Source: Aselliscus stoliczkanus
Taxonomy: Eukaryota > Chordata > Mammalia > Chiroptera > Hipposideridae
NCBI GenBank assembly: GCA_033961575.1
Contig: CM066736.1
Span: 5,055,501-5,119,500 of the forward strand
Length of the DNA: 64,000 bases
Direction: 5' to 3'
Shown here: positions 22,717 to 34,760 of the stretch, in pieces
Position numbering within the stretch: the first letter of the stretch is position 1
How the letters are laid out: each line of letters opens with the position of its first letter
Made by a program: the position numbers and the translations under genes
The notes under the pieces: model-generated
Databases searched by the model: none
Seen by the model: only the letters and a program-made list of their open reading frames with translations
What the model was told of the DNA's origin: nothing

Positions 22717-22828
22717 GGGCCAGCCAAGTGGCGCAGTGGTTAAGCGCTGGCTTGGGAAGCCAGCGGCCCCGGTTCGGGTCCCACATATAAGGGCCAGTGA
22801 CAATGCCCTCAAAAAAAAAAAAAAAAAA
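22717..22828 (+). repeat. Short tRNA-like SINE
   Basis: Plus-strand copy only ~30 bp after the previous SINE. Weak duplication around AAACAACCTT. Confidence 0.9.
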
Positions 22829-25217
22829 GAATGATAAAAAACAACCTTGACCACTGTCTCTTCTTTCTGATTGGATCATGAATATAGCCAGGATGTTGAT
22901 TCATCCATCTTGCAACAGGAGTGGCTAGCCTGAGAAGAAAGATACATATGCTAAGGATTATGGCCTGGAAATTTATAAATAGCCTGTGTTTCTGATATTA
23001 TTGTTGAAAAGCCATATCAGCTCTTGACTGCCTCCTTCCTGGGACTTCCTATTGTGAAAGACAAACACCCCCTTATCTGTTTAAACCACCGCAATAGGGT
23101 TTTCTATTGTACTGCAGCATGCGTGCCTGAACAGTGCCTCCAGAAAGGCAGCTATTTCCAGTAATACCACAGGGAGACAGGTGGTCAAGCCAAAGCATGC
23201 CCAAAGGAAGGGGGCAAAGGCAAGAGCTGACTAAAGGATGATGGGCAAGTAATGTTGCAAAACCCGTCATTTAGAGGAAGCGTGGAGGAGGGGGCACTCT
23301 GACGCTCGCCTTTTGAGATGTCTCCTATTAAAGAGAATGTATTTCTCAGACTCCTTGAATTAGAAGTGACTTCTTACCACATGTGACACCTTGTCATAAC
23401 ACGATCTATTTTCTCAAGAAATCATGCGGTTATATTTTTTTTTCTCACTTTTGGGGCTGGAGTGGCCCTTAGTCAGACATTTTCTTTCATCTGGTTCTTT
23501 CTGAGCATTTTCAAGATGGCCACTTGGGGTGGAAAGGATATTTGTTGATTGCCTTTCTAGCATCCACTCTCTGTAACAGGTCCATTTTGGTTTGGAAGTG
23601 TTCATCTCTCTCTCACACTCTACCCATGAGGTCCGATTGGGCCCTCACAACCCTTCATCCACAGGTGCACATGGTGTCCTGTTGGTAACAATGATGAATT
23701 GATTCAAAGCTAGGTCACTCAGAGTGAATCCCAGCACATTTCCGAGGGATCGTCTAGAAATGAGGCTCTCTCTTTATCACTGGACTTGAGTCTCAGAGGA
23801 AGCACAATAGCGTTCCTGGCAGCCATCTTGCCACCATGTAACCTGAGAATAAAGTCAATGTCAAGGAGAGCAGAGCTGAGAGATGGAGCACATTTGACCT
23901 CTGATTCCAGCACATCTGAGGTCAGCTTTAACCCTGGACCTTTCAGTTACAAAAGTCAACCAATTCCCATTTTTACTTAAGCAGTATGGATTGCACTTTG
24001 AAATTAGTTCTGATGGACCCAAGAGGTTAGGGTTAGGGCAGCCCTTTTAGGGGCTTATTAACACCTGTTCTAGCCCAATGTTTCTCAACATTTCCCCTCT
24101 TCCCCCATTATGACACGCACAAGGGATCTTATGCCCTGGCAAAGCACAATCTCATTAAAAAATCTACATTTTGATGAAACCCCAAAGTGATTGCAAGGAT
24201 GTAAAGCATTATAATAATTTATAAATTTCACAATGAATTACAATGCACATGTAAGGTAGGTTGCTATGGACAACAGCAGATTAAATGCATTTAATTCCTT
24301 TCTCTCCTACTCAAGAAGGCATTTTGGAATTCTTAGAATGATGCCTGGTCTGGAGAGAAACATCATAGGGCCAACCTTCAATCCATTTCACTTGTTCAAG
24401 TAAATACAATTTCAAACTCTAATACTTTCATATTAGCAATAAATTACCAGATGCATATGCCATACATGACACTGAAATCAACATAGCAGTGGACAGAGAT
24501 GCCCAGGAATGAGAACCACTCAGAGAATAGGGCTCAATTTATTCCCAAGCTACATGAGCTACCTTCCAAATGACTATATTCTTCATCTGTTAGTTCTGCT
24601 TCCCTCTCCTATTGGATTCCTTTGAATTAATTACATTTTAAATATCATATAATATCATCAGCACATATTTCAGTATTTATTTCTAAAAGATAAGGAGTCT
24701 TTCTTTAAACATAACCAAAACACCATTATCACTCTACAGTAATTAGTAATAATTCCTTAATATCCTTACTTAGCCAATCAGATTTCCCCAAATGTCTCAT
24801 ACTCTTTCACAGTTGGAGTTGTTTGAGTCAGATTACAAAAAGATTGGTTAATGTATCTCGTAAATGTCTTTGAATCTATAGTTTCTTTTTTTATTTTTCT
24901 TGTACGTTATGTGTAGAAAAAAACCATTGTTTGCAATTCTTAAGACTCATTTTGAAATGGCAGGGAACTTCCTTATCAATGTTTGTGTCAGTTCAGGGTG
25001 ACCACCCCGTCACACAGTGAGGCAATCCTCATTCCGCCCCTTAAACTTTGGGCCCCCAGCTTTCTCCTGGGCTGCAGCCCTACTGAGCAGAAACAAGAAA
25101 AAATATGGTAAATCATTTAGACTTCACGTTTGGTCAGTAATTCTTCCTCCCTTCCAGAGAAAGCATTTTGAAATAGAGAAAGAAACTCTAGGACTCAACC
25201 ACTGACATCAAATAGGT

Positions 25218-25665
25218 TGCCATAGTGGTTTGAATGGTTGCCGCCCCACAAAAGATATGTCCACATCCTTACTCCCCAAAACTGTGAACATGACCTTATT
25301 TGAGAAAAAGAGTCTTTGCAGATGTAATTAAGTCAATGATCCTGAGATGAGATTATGCATTCTGGATTATCTGGGCCCTAGAACCAATGACAAGTGGATT
25401 TATAAGAAGCACACAGAGAAGACCCTCGAACCACAGAGGCAGAGACGAGTGATGCATGGACAAGCCAAGGAAAGCCAGCAGCCACCGGAAGCTGGAAGAA
25501 GCAAGGAAAAAACTCTTTCTTTAGAGCCTCTGGAGGGAGCACAGCCTGCTGACACTTTCCTTTCAGACCTCTCGTTCCCAAAACTGTGAGAGAATAAATG
25601 TCTATTGTTTCAAGCCACCACGCTTGTGGTAATTTGTTACAGCGGCCACAGGAAGCTAATACAGT
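25218..25665 (+). repeat. MLT1-like (ERVL-MaLR) LTR
   Basis: Shows the order ATGACCTTATTTGAGAAAAA, GAGTCTTTGCAGATGTAATT, CTGAGATGAGATTATGCATT, AACTGTGAGAGAATAAATGT and GGAAGCTAATACAG, familiar from solo MaLR LTRs. No internal retroviral genes are present. Confidence 0.75.
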
Positions 25666-25849
25666 CATATACTCAGGCCCCTGGCCGGGAAAGGCATTCT
25701 GATGAAGCACAGCCCCTGGATTTCTACCTGTGAAATAATAAGAAATACATGTATTGGTCTCTGTCCCTGGTTCCTGACACAGAGCTCCTAGATCCCTTGG
25801 AATTTCCTGGAGCATCTTTGTCCTAATGAGGTCACTCTCAGTGGGCTCC

Positions 25850-26520
25850 TGGTTGAGGGCTGGTCACCAGAAAGACCAAGCTATGACTAGAAGCTTGTCA
25901 TTTTCAGCCCCACAACCCATTCTCCAGAGAGGGGAGAGGGGCTGGAAATGGAATTGATGATGGGTCCTGCCCAAGTGATGAAGCCTTCATAACAATCCCC
26001 AAACTATGGGGGTCTTTGGGTTGGGGAACATGTGCATGAGCTAGAAGGGTGATGCACCCCAACTCCATGACGCACCCCAATTCCATGACGCACCCCAACT
26101 CCATGGGGACAGAAACTCCTGCATTGGGACCCTTCCAGAGCTCACCCATGGTACCTCTTCCTCTAGCTGTTCATCTGTACCCTTTATCATATTCTTTATT
26201 ATTTAATAACCTAGTAAACAAAAGTGAGTGTTTCCCTGAGTTCTGTGAGCTGTCCTAACATATGATGGAATCTGAGGAGGGAGGTCATGGGAACCTCGAA
26301 TGGTAGCCAAGTCGGGCAGAAGTTGTGGGTAACCTGGGGACCCACATCTTGCAATTGGCATCGAAGTGGGGAGCAGTCTCATGGGACTGAGCCCTCAACC
26401 TGTGGGGTCTGCACTCACTCTGGTTGGTGCCAGAACTGAATGGAATTGTAGGACATCCAGATGGTGTCACAGAGAATTGCTTGGTGTGGGAAAAAATATC
26501 CCCCACGTATGACGACAGAA
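25850..26520 (+). repeat. Retroviral LTR-like repeat, copy 1
   Basis: Shares an ordered set of motifs with 56575-57220: CCAGAAAGACCAA, AGGGGAGAGGGGCTGG, CCCTGAGTTCTGTGAGC, GCAATTGGCAT, GGGACTGAG, AATTGTAGGA, GGTGTGGGA. The overall form (polyadenylation-like region, then a CAGAATTGAATTG-type end) suggests an old solo LTR; I cannot name the family. No viral coding sequence is present. Confidence 0.6.
26052..26105. repeat. 18-bp tandem repeat, three units
   Basis: Three consecutive units of RYGCACCCCAAYTCCATG, differing by one or two bases, inside the LTR-like repeat. The sister LTR copy has only one such unit. Confidence 0.85.
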
Positions 26521-26685
26521 GTATTGTGAGTGTGGCAGTAGTGTGGAGACAAAGGAGGCAGCCACAAGCGTGTCTTTCCGATCCACTACCACAGACAGTT
26601 CCTCTTCCTGATACCTGCACGGCGGCCCCCATAGAAATGCCCACTTCCTGCCCCTGCCACGTATAAAGGGAAATGCTATCGTGTG

Positions 26686-26861
26686 TTTTTTTTTAAATTT
26701 TATTGGGCAACTGTTTTTCCAGGACCCCTCAGCTCCAAGTCAAGTAGTTGTCTTCAGTCTAGTTGTGGAGGGCGCAGCTCAGTGGCCCATGTGAGGATCG
26801 AATCGGCAACCTTGGTGTTATGAGCACTGTGCTCTAACCAACTGAGCTAACCGGCTGCCCC
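26686..26861 (-). repeat. Monomeric VES-like tRNA SINE (~175 bp)
   Basis: Minus-strand copy: AAATTTTATTGGGCAACTG tail, GGACCCCTCAGCTCCAAGTC, B-box GATCGAATCGGCAACC, and the head ending AACTGAGCTAACCGGCTGCC. Flanked by AAGGGAAATGCTATC / AAGGGAAATGTTATC. Confidence 0.88.
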
Positions 26862-27950
26862 AAGGGAAATGTTATCTCTTATAAGACATCTAAGGAGGTG
26901 GCACAGCAGGGCCCAGGTGCATGCCAGGTCAGCCTGGCTCATGTGTTCACATGTTCTTTCAACCAGCCCTTCTTGTTTAGTGGTGTCTCCTCTCAGCCAG
27001 GAGAATAAGTAAATTGCAAAGGTCTGGAATCATTTGTTCACTAGTTCACTCATTTAGTCAAGACATAGTGGGTGTCCCCGTGATGTCAGATGTTGGGCTA
27101 GATTCTGGGCATGCAAAGCTACATCAGACCCAATACTAGTCTTCGCAGAGATGGGGCGCTGGGGGAGGACACACAAGTAAATCTTTATAATGCTTTGTGG
27201 TGTGTGGATGGCAGAGACGGTGCAGAGAGGAGGGTCTAACCCAGACCAGACAGGGAGATTACCAGAAGGCTCGGGGGTTAGAAGAATTGGTGCCCTGGGC
27301 TTCCTATATGGTAACCACAAGTGGTTTTAAATTTTAAATTAAAATGAAATAATACTGAAAATTCAGTTCCCACTAGCCCCATTTCAAGTGCTCGAAAGCT
27401 ACATGTATATTACAGAACATTTCCATCTTTGTAGAAGGTTCTATTGGAAGACACTGATTTAGGATGAGGCTTACAAAAGAGGAGTTATCCAGGACTAGGA
27501 GGGAAGGAAGTGTGACCCCAGCAGTCCCTGGAGGACAGTCTTTGCATACTAAACACAATCATGGCTCATATTGCAACTGTTGAGGCCAGTCCTGTGGAGT
27601 CTTGTCAACCATCTTGAATTCCCTGCTAAGGACACCCAGGAATTACTGGAGCATTCGACCAAATGAGTAATGTCAGCAGATTTGAGTTTTGGAGAATGGC
27701 TTGAGGAGCAAGACAGGCAGCAGCAGGGCCAACCAGGAAGCAGCTGCACGCCTCCAGAACCCTGGACCAGCCAGTGGAGATGGAGAGGCTTAGGGCGGCT
27801 GATCAGCAGAGCGAGGGTTGTGGTGAGTGATGACGACGAGGGAACCAAGCTTATGGCTTCAGCTATGTGGTGGATGGCACCATGTTCTCTTGGTTCTGGA
27901 GTGGAATCGGAGAAAGAGGTTGAGAAGCTTTTTAAAAAAGTGTTGGTACT

Positions 27951-28374
27951 GGGCCGACCGAGTGGCGCATTGGTTAAGAGCTGGTTTGGGATGCCTGCGG
28001 CCCCGGTTCAGATCCCACATATGAGGGCCAGTGACACTGCCCTCTACAGCTAACAACAGCTCCACCTGGAGCTGGGCTGTGCGAGCCCTGGCGACGGTGT
28101 AGGCTACAGCCCCTGCTGCAGTGGGCTGCCATAGGCTACAGTGAGTGGCCGGCAGCCAGCGTGAGCTGCCAATAGCCGCGGTGAGCAACATCCAGAGGCC
28201 GGCGACCGATCTGCCTCATCCGGGAAGAGCGCAATGACGATACCAACAGGGGCCAGTGAAGCCACGTCCTCCGCAACTAGACTGAAGAACAAAAAGACAG
28301 CAACTTGTCTGTTCCCCTTTCCCGGTTCCCCAACGCTGTTCCCCTCCCCCAATTCCCCAATAAAATCTTAAAAA
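27951..28374 (+). repeat. Chimeric SINE: short-SINE head joined to a distinct GC-rich body
   Basis: The first ~95 bp are the short SINE through its terminal GCCCTC. A ~330-bp body follows (CTGGAGCTGGGCTG, GTGGGCTGCCATAGGC, GCAATGACGATACCAAC, then CCCCAATAAAATC). The duplication AAAGTGTTGGTACT lies at about 27937-27950 and again at 28379-28392, so the whole composite inserted as one unit. The same body occurs at 62084-62508 with a different head. Confidence 0.85.
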
Positions 28375-28630
28375 AAAAAAAGTGTTGGTACTTTTAAAGG
28401 GGGTGTGGCTTCAGTTATGTGAATAATATCCCCACCATGGCTCACCATAGAACACACTGGAAAGAGAAAACGTGGGTTCTGAGCCTGTAGAATCCCCATG
28501 TGACAACTGTGGCCCCAGGGCTTGCAGGGGAAGGGGAGGGGCGGGAACAAAAGCTTGTTGCTTCCATTCTCTCTTTCAACTATTCCCCCAATCCTTGACA
28601 ATGCCATTCACTTAAAAAAAAGAAAAAAGT

Positions 28631-28740
28631 TGGGCAGGCTGAGTGGCGCAGTGGTTATAGCGCTGGCTTGGGAAGCCAGCGGCCCCGGTTTGGGTCCCAC
28701 ATATGAGGGCCAGTGACACTGCCCTCAAAAAAAAAAAAAA
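28631..28740 (+). repeat. Short tRNA-like SINE
   Basis: Plus-strand copy, A-tail of 14. Confidence 0.9.
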
Positions 28741-28744
28741 GTCA

Positions 28745-28965
28745 AACTCAGAAACAGAGAGTAGAAAAGTGCTTGCCAGGGGCTTAGAGGGTTGGGGAAA
28801 ATAGGTCAAAAGTTGGTGAAAGGTGCAAACTTTCAGCTATAAGATGAATAATGTCTGAGAATCTCATGTAAAACAGTGACAATAGTTTATAGTTGATAAG
28901 ACTGTATTTTATAATTGAAATTTGCTAAGAAAGTAGAACTTAAATGTTCTCACTAATAAAAAAAG
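28745..28965 (+). repeat. L1 3'-end relic
   Basis: Motif order AGAGTAGAAAAGTGCTTGCC, AGGGGCTTAGAGG, AAGATGAATAATGTCTGAG, AATAGTTTATAGTTGATAAG, TGTATTTTATAATTGAAATT is typical of old L1 3' ends. Confidence 0.65.
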
Positions 28966-31900
28966 ATTTAAAAAAAAATGGCTCCCCACTGCCATTGAAT
29001 TCAAGGCCTCCTGCAAAACTGCCTCCACTCAACAGTGGCCTGTTTTATTCCTTACAGTTCTGCAAATAGACTCCAAATTTCAACATCCTCGAATGTCCCT
29101 CAGATGCCCCCTCCAACCTTACTTCTTCCATGACCTGCATTTTGTCTGGAATGCCTGTTCCTTCCATTTCTGCCCCTTGGAAATGTTAACAATTCTCTCA
29201 CAAAAGTCCAATCATCATCAGCGGTATCTATTTTTTAAACACACATTAAAATAAAGTCATAGCTATAAAGTCAAAATACATGTGCATATCACTCTGTGTC
29301 ACCTAAAACAATCTTGCATATCTTCTGTGGTGGGTCTACCACATTTTGGAAAATATTGCCTTAAACCGCTTATTCAATTTGCTTTGCTTTATTGTTATCT
29401 ACGTATTTTTTCTTATTTCCTCTCCTAAACACTCAGCTCCAGACAGCAGGTAACAGCTGGATCATCTAGCAAAAAACACCTCGGAGATTCACTTAATACA
29501 CATTTTAATTTTTTTTATTTGTTATTTTTACATTTTATTTTATTTTTATTTATTTAAGTGAATTGGTATATTCGTTTCAGGTGTGAATAAACTATTTAAA
29601 ATCAACAAAGCCTCTATTTTGCATCAGGCACTGTAATTAATAGCTAGGAGTAAAATCTGGTACAAATTATTTTAAGACTATTTTGTTAGAGCAGTTTTAG
29701 ATTCACAGCAAAAAAAGATTTCCCACCTACCCTCTCCCCACACATTATCAACAGCAGACTTTCAGAGAGAAACTTATCTTTTCTTCCTAAATCCTCTGCC
29801 TTCTAGCTAATTCTACAGTCAGAGACAGGAAGGTGATTTGACAAGACAGAAAGGGTGAGGAAAAGAAAATCACACAAGAAAAGGGAAGCACTTGTGTTTA
29901 CAAGAATCTGGAGGTATCTGCTAGCACAGATGAAGCAACCTTGAAAAATCCTATCTGACCTTATTAAGGTATTCAGAGGTCCCCACCCAGCCTCATCTTG
30001 GGGTGGTACACCTACAACAGTAAACACCTTCTCACAGAATCATTAAGGCCCCTCCTCCCCGCCCCCCGCAAGTGCAAGTGGCTGCTTCAATGTGGTCTCA
30101 TGAAAAGCAGCACTCAGTTATCCAAATCCTTATTCCATCCCTTTCCTGCCAAGAAAATGGACTTTGTCTCCAAGAACTGCTTGGATTAGTGGGGGAGCTA
30201 AATGTAGACATTGGATGGACACACTTATTTATTAGAAGTTATGAGACTAACAAGTGAAGAGGAAAGTGACAGGACAGGTAGTTTGAGAACCATCTGTGAA
30301 AGGGCCTTGTATAGCCCTTGGAAAGCTGAAGAATGCGACCTTTAACCTAAGGCAGAGGTGACAAACTCCAAATCCCAGAGATCAGGTATGTGAATGAGTG
30401 ATGCTGACTAGGCACTAGGGAGTGGTGGGGACTGTGGTAAAGTCGAGACTTCTTGGACTGTCTCAAGGGGCAGATACTCTCAACTCCAGCCAATTGTTAC
30501 TATGTGGGATTGTTGGCCCAGTGTGGCCAGATCTTCCAGTTTCACTAGAGAGGCTGGAAATACAGGTGTTTTTTTTTATAGGACAGTCCTAGTTTTATAA
30601 ACATGTGGGCCAAATCAAACTGGTTTTTGAACCAGATACGGCTCACGGGCCCTATAGCTATCACCTTGGCAGATCGGAGAGAGCTAATGATGGATGTTAA
30701 GTGGGGGAAAAAAGGATATGATCACATGTGTACTTGAGAGAAACATCACATTGTAGTATGGGAGAGGGATTAGAGGGACTGGACTATAGGAAAGGAAACC
30801 AACAGTGTCAATAGCTGGGGGGTGACAGTGGTCCTGTCTAGGGTGGGGGCAGTGAGTGGGGAATGTTGTCTGGCTAATTGGGAGTCTAGGATTCAGAGGG
30901 AAGAATTCAGCTTTAATCAGCATCAGGAGAAGGCGTACATTCTTTCAAAGCACTCCCTCTCCTCACCCCTTGCCTAAGCTGGGGGCTGAAAGGCACAGGG
31001 GTGCATAGGTCATTTCATTTCTACAGTCAAAGGATAGGCAAGTTGAGCAGATTCCGATCTTTGGTGCAGTCTAATTTTATCCACGATTATTTAGATATAG
31101 GCTCCTTAACCAACTGCCCCAACCCTCATGCGCCCCCACCAGTGGGCTCAGCACATAATTAAAATAAAAAACCTACGTATGGTGCTTGGCTCTTTCAAAC
31201 AGCCAGTGGGAAAGCTCAGAGCCAAATCCTTTCTTGCAAACAGCAGAGGGAGGTACTGGCTCCCACAGAGGCTGTTTCATGGAGACAGACATATGAGATA
31301 TGGCTTCAGATCCATGTCATGGTCTTGCTAATTGTGCAACTGGTCACTTGGGCCTACTAAAGGAGGCAAAGGGTAGCTAGGAAGTGTGAACAGAGGGGAG
31401 GAAAGGCGGACACACTTCAAAGAAGTTTTTTAACACCCAACAAATGCGGTTTTTAGAACTTTTTTCCTCCACCTACCTTTCTGATTTTTGAGGGCTGTGT
31501 TTGGGTGTGGGCACAGGAAATGGCTCTGAGCCAGGGGTCGCTGGCACCGCCCAAGAGTGCCCCATGGGATGAGGGAGAGGACGGGCAGTCAGGCAAAGGT
31601 TAGGGAGGAAAGCGACGCAGAGGCCCAGATTGGCTGCAGGAAATGTTTGTGTTTCTCCTCCTGGAGGGAGGACAAACAAACTCTTTTCGTGCCTTCTGGG
31701 CAGCTTTGCGGCTCTCCAGCACGGAGGAGAGAGTCTGCGGAGAAAGAGCGAGGCTGGAAATAAGGCTCATTCTGGGGCCGGACCCAGCAACTTCTCTCCA
31801 GCATGAATCTCATTGGACCGGTGGGTCGCATCCCAGAAATGACCACTTGCACGAAATTACATGCATTTCAAAGCCTTACCGAGCTCTATGCGTGGGCTGT

Positions 31901-32151
31901 TGGGGCGACAGGCAGCTTGTGACCCAGGCTCCGGAGAAAGGACTTCCCTGCGGCTCTCGTTTCCTGGCTCAAGTTTCTGTTCTTGTCTTGGTGGCTGTAT
32001 CCACCCACATGTGCGGTGGATACCTACATCCCAGGGTGAAGAAGTTAGAAAAACAGCAGCTGGGTGAGTGGCAGCCTTCGGATAAGCATCTGTGTCTTTG
32101 TGGGGACTCGAGGGCTTGCCCGGCACAGGGAGCATTTGTCCTCTGTCCACC

Positions 32152-33192
32152 ATGGACAACGGGTCGTGTTGCCTCATCGAGGGGGACCCCATGTCCCGGG
32201 TGATGCCGCCGCTGCTGATCCTGGCTTTTGTGCTTGGTGCCCTGGGCAATGGCATCGCCTTGTGTGGCTTCTGCTTCCATATGAAGACCTGGAAGCCCAG
32301 CACTATTTACCTTTTCAACTTGGCCGTGGCTGACTTCCTTCTCATGATCTGCCTGCCCTTTCGGACAGATTACTACCGCCGAGACAGACAATGGGTCTTT
32401 GAGGACATTCCTTGTCGGGTGGCGCTGTTCATGCTGGCCATGAACAGGGCTGGGAGCATTGTCTTCCTCACCGTGGTGGCCGTGGACAGGTATTTCAAAG
32501 TGGTCCATCCCCACCACATGCTGAACACCATCTCCAACCGGACTGCAGCTGGCATCGTCTGTGCCCTGTGGACCGTGGTCATCCTGGGGACCCTGTATCT
32601 TTTGATGGAGAACCACCTGTGTGTGCAAGAGAAGACCATATCCTGTGAGAGCTTCATCATGGAGTCAGCCAACGGCTGGCACGACATCATGTTCCAGCTG
32701 GAGTTCTTCCTGCCCCTCGGCATCATCTTGTTTTGCTCCTTCAAGATTATTTGGAGCCTGAAGCAGAGGCAGCAGCTGGCCAGGCAGACTCGGATGAAGA
32801 AGGCTATGCGTTTCATCATGGTGGTGACGGCCGTGTTTGTCACGTGCTACCTGCCCAGCGTGTCAGCCAGGCTGTATTTCTTGTGGACGGTGCCCTCGAG
32901 CGCCTGCAACCCTTCGGTCCACGTTGCCCTCCATGTCACCCTCAGCTTCACCTACATGAACAGTATGCTGGATCCCCTGGTGTATTATTTTTCAAGTCCC
33001 TCATTCCCCAAATTCTATACCAAACTCAAAATCGGGAGTTTGAGACCCAAGCGGCAGGGACGCTCCAAGACACAGAGGCCGGAGGAGATGCCAATTTCAA
33101 ATCTCTGTCGCAAGAGTTGCACCAGCGTGGCAAATAGCGTGCAAAGCCAATCGGACGTGCCATGGGGTCTCCACGTGTTGAACCGGCACTGA
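32152..33192 (+). CDS. HCAR1: HCAR1, hydroxycarboxylic acid receptor 1 (lactate receptor, GPR81)
   Basis: Class A GPCR for L-lactate; coupled to Gi, it lowers cAMP and restrains lipolysis in adipocytes. The intact single-exon ORF is 346 codons, the usual family length. Seen: N-glycosylation motif NGS (3-5), GN33 in TM1, LAVAD61 in TM2, Cys88 at TM3, DRY (112-114), Trp140 in TM4, the CESF motif (165-168) in loop 2, CYLP (232-235) in TM6 and DPLVY (274-278) in TM7. Arg99, Tyr233, Arg240 and Thr267, reported as essential for lactate response, are all present. I chose the start at 32152 because it has a strong CCACCATGG context and gives the conserved NGSCC N-terminus; an in-frame ATG at 32092 would add 20 residues unlike the family. 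HCAR2 lies 8.7 kb downstream on the same strand. Confidence 0.97.
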   Translation: MDNGSCCLIEGDPMSRVMPPLLILAFVLGALGNGIALCGFCFHMKTWKPSTIYLFNLAVADFLLMICLPFRTDYYRRDRQWVFEDIPCRVALFMLAMNRAGSIVFLTVVAVDRYFKVVHPHHMLNTISNRTAAGIVCALWTVVILGTLYLLMENHLCVQEKTISCESFIMESANGWHDIMFQLEFFLPLGIILFCSFKIIWSLKQRQQLARQTRMKKAMRFIMVVTAVFVTCYLPSVSARLYFLWTVPSSACNPSVHVALHVTLSFTYMNSMLDPLVYYFSSPSFPKFYTKLKIGSLRPKRQGRSKTQRPEEMPISNLCRKSCTSVANSVQSQSDVPWGLHVLNRH

Positions 33193-33386
33193 AACAGACA
33201 GACAGACAAAATCGAGGACAGTCTGGCGACTTAGAAATAACTTGTGCTGAGGGGTTGGGGGGCCACCCTGTTGGAAAAAAAGCTCAGGCTACTATGCCTC
33301 CTTGGAAGGTCCCAGTCGAGAAGTGAGTCGGTTGCATTTATATGATCTTATTACAAGGATAAGGCACAAGGGATGTGTGTGATGGG

Positions 33387-33402
33387 CGGGGGGGGGGGGG
33401 GT
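33387..33402. repeat. Poly-G tract
   Basis: Uninterrupted run of about 14 G after GGGC, in the HCAR1 3' region; a likely site of length variation and sequencing error. Confidence 0.9.
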
Positions 33403-34489
33403 AGGGAGTGGAACTAGGAAGGGCTCAGCTCCTGTGTAATTTTAAACAGCTGGGTAAATCGATACACGTGTTTAAACCCCTCTGTGTCCTCTCTCCGGGG
33501 GAGTTAGTGAACTTAATGACTTTATCAGTATTTCCTATTCTCTGACCTTAGATCATTACTTGTCTTGGAAAATAGAAACCAGACTAAGTCAATACTATTA
33601 TTTCAGGCTGAGTGAGGCTCTGTAAATTGGAATGTCTTGATTCCCATGAGTTTCATCTGTGGGGGTGAACGGGGGGCCCTCTGTTCATTTCTTGACTTCT
33701 CAGTGGCCCAAGAATGACAGCAAAACAATGTGCTCTGACCTTGTTTAGGCTCCACATTTTTCTGCAAGTCTTGGCATTTCAGAGAACACGCTGAGGGATG
33801 TTTACCTGCCCTGATTTTTCCAGTGGGAGCTGAGTGCTTGAAAAAAGTGCCCTGGCCTTTGGGAAGTGCGGAGTCCAGAGTAATTGCTTTCACCTTCTTG
33901 TTATGTTGAACTTATTCACGAGTTGAAATCATTCATTCATTCATTCATTCATTCTCCACGTATTTACTGAATTCATATTCTGTGCCAAGCACCGTGCTAT
34001 GTCCCTTTTATCTGGAAGCTTGTTAGTCAACTCTTGTATGACAGCAAAGTTTTTTTGGGGGGGAGGCAAACTGTGAGGCTAATTAACCTTCACCTTTTTC
34101 AATGCATATAGTTCCTAGACCACTTTCTGCAAACACCAGTGTTTTCCTCTTCTTGCAGGATTCTGTACAAACACCAAAGGGTGAAAAAAGTAAGTGCCCC
34201 TTATGCACATGAATCTCTCACATATGTACCTGGAACCCTCCTACCCAGATGAGTCTATGAGATGACAGGCTGCCCTGCTCTGGGTGAGACGGAGTCCAAG
34301 CAACCTTCGCTCAGTTCTCAAGCTGCAAAGGGGAGAGAGTCATTCTTGGCACCCCTATTTACCCTTTCTCAAATTCCCAGGGTCCTCTCTGCACTTACGG
34401 AGCTCACCAGCTTTTGGTTCTTTGGCCTCGAAACTCCCCTCATTCCTTCCTACTGCCTGTCATAGGCACTGCCCAGCCTAGCGATGAAA

Positions 34490-34760
34490 AGTACAAGCTG
34501 TGGGAAGTCAGACAAATCTAAGTATGAATCCCAACTCAGCCACCTACTAGGTGCGGGACCTGGAAGCTGATTTTTTTTTTAATTTAACCAGTTTTAGCTT
34601 TAATTTCCTCATCTGTCAAACAGGGATAACAATAGTATTGACTTCAAATTTTGGGCGGATTCAGCAACTCCAACATCCAGAAGCACGGACTTTGCTCACT
34701 GTCATATCCCCAGTGCCTGCACATAGTAGGTGCTCAGTAGATATTTGAATGAGTGCATAA
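34490..34760 (+). repeat. MIR relic
   Basis: Plus-strand order: GAATCCCAACTCAGCCACCT, TTTCCTCATCTGTCAAACAG, GTGCCTGCACATAGTAGGTG, CTCAGTAGATATTTGAATGA. Confidence 0.8.

Larger units (their letters stand above)
19081..32091. other. DENR-HCAR1 intergenic region (~13 kb)
   Basis: No convincing coding exon on either strand. It is filled by young SINEs (listed separately), MIR and L2 relics, an MLT1-like LTR at 25218-25665, another LTR-like repeat at 25850-26520, and L1 tails near 28745-28965 and 29680-29760. Unannotated stretches such as 22860-25200 and 30200-31900 show no feature I can support. The last ~1 kb before 32152 should hold the HCAR1 promoter, but no decisive motif was found. Confidence 0.6.

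Noticed and set aside
21330..22828. Array-like recurrence of the same ~30-bp segments, reminiscent of a CRISPR array
   Set aside because: The recurring segments are parts of independent SINEs with separate target duplications and irregular spacing.
24020..24040. GGTTAGGGTTAGGG, telomere-like
   Set aside because: Only two units; no extended array, so no evidence for an interstitial telomere.
31350..31380. GGAGGCAAAGGGTA upstream of HCAR1 as a PPAR response element
   Set aside because: HCAR genes are known PPAR-gamma targets, but this sequence matches a DR1 element too poorly to claim.
31643..32203. A 186-codon plus-strand ORF just upstream of HCAR1
   Set aside because: Out of frame with HCAR1, overlaps its start, no recognisable domain; consistent with a GC-rich leader.
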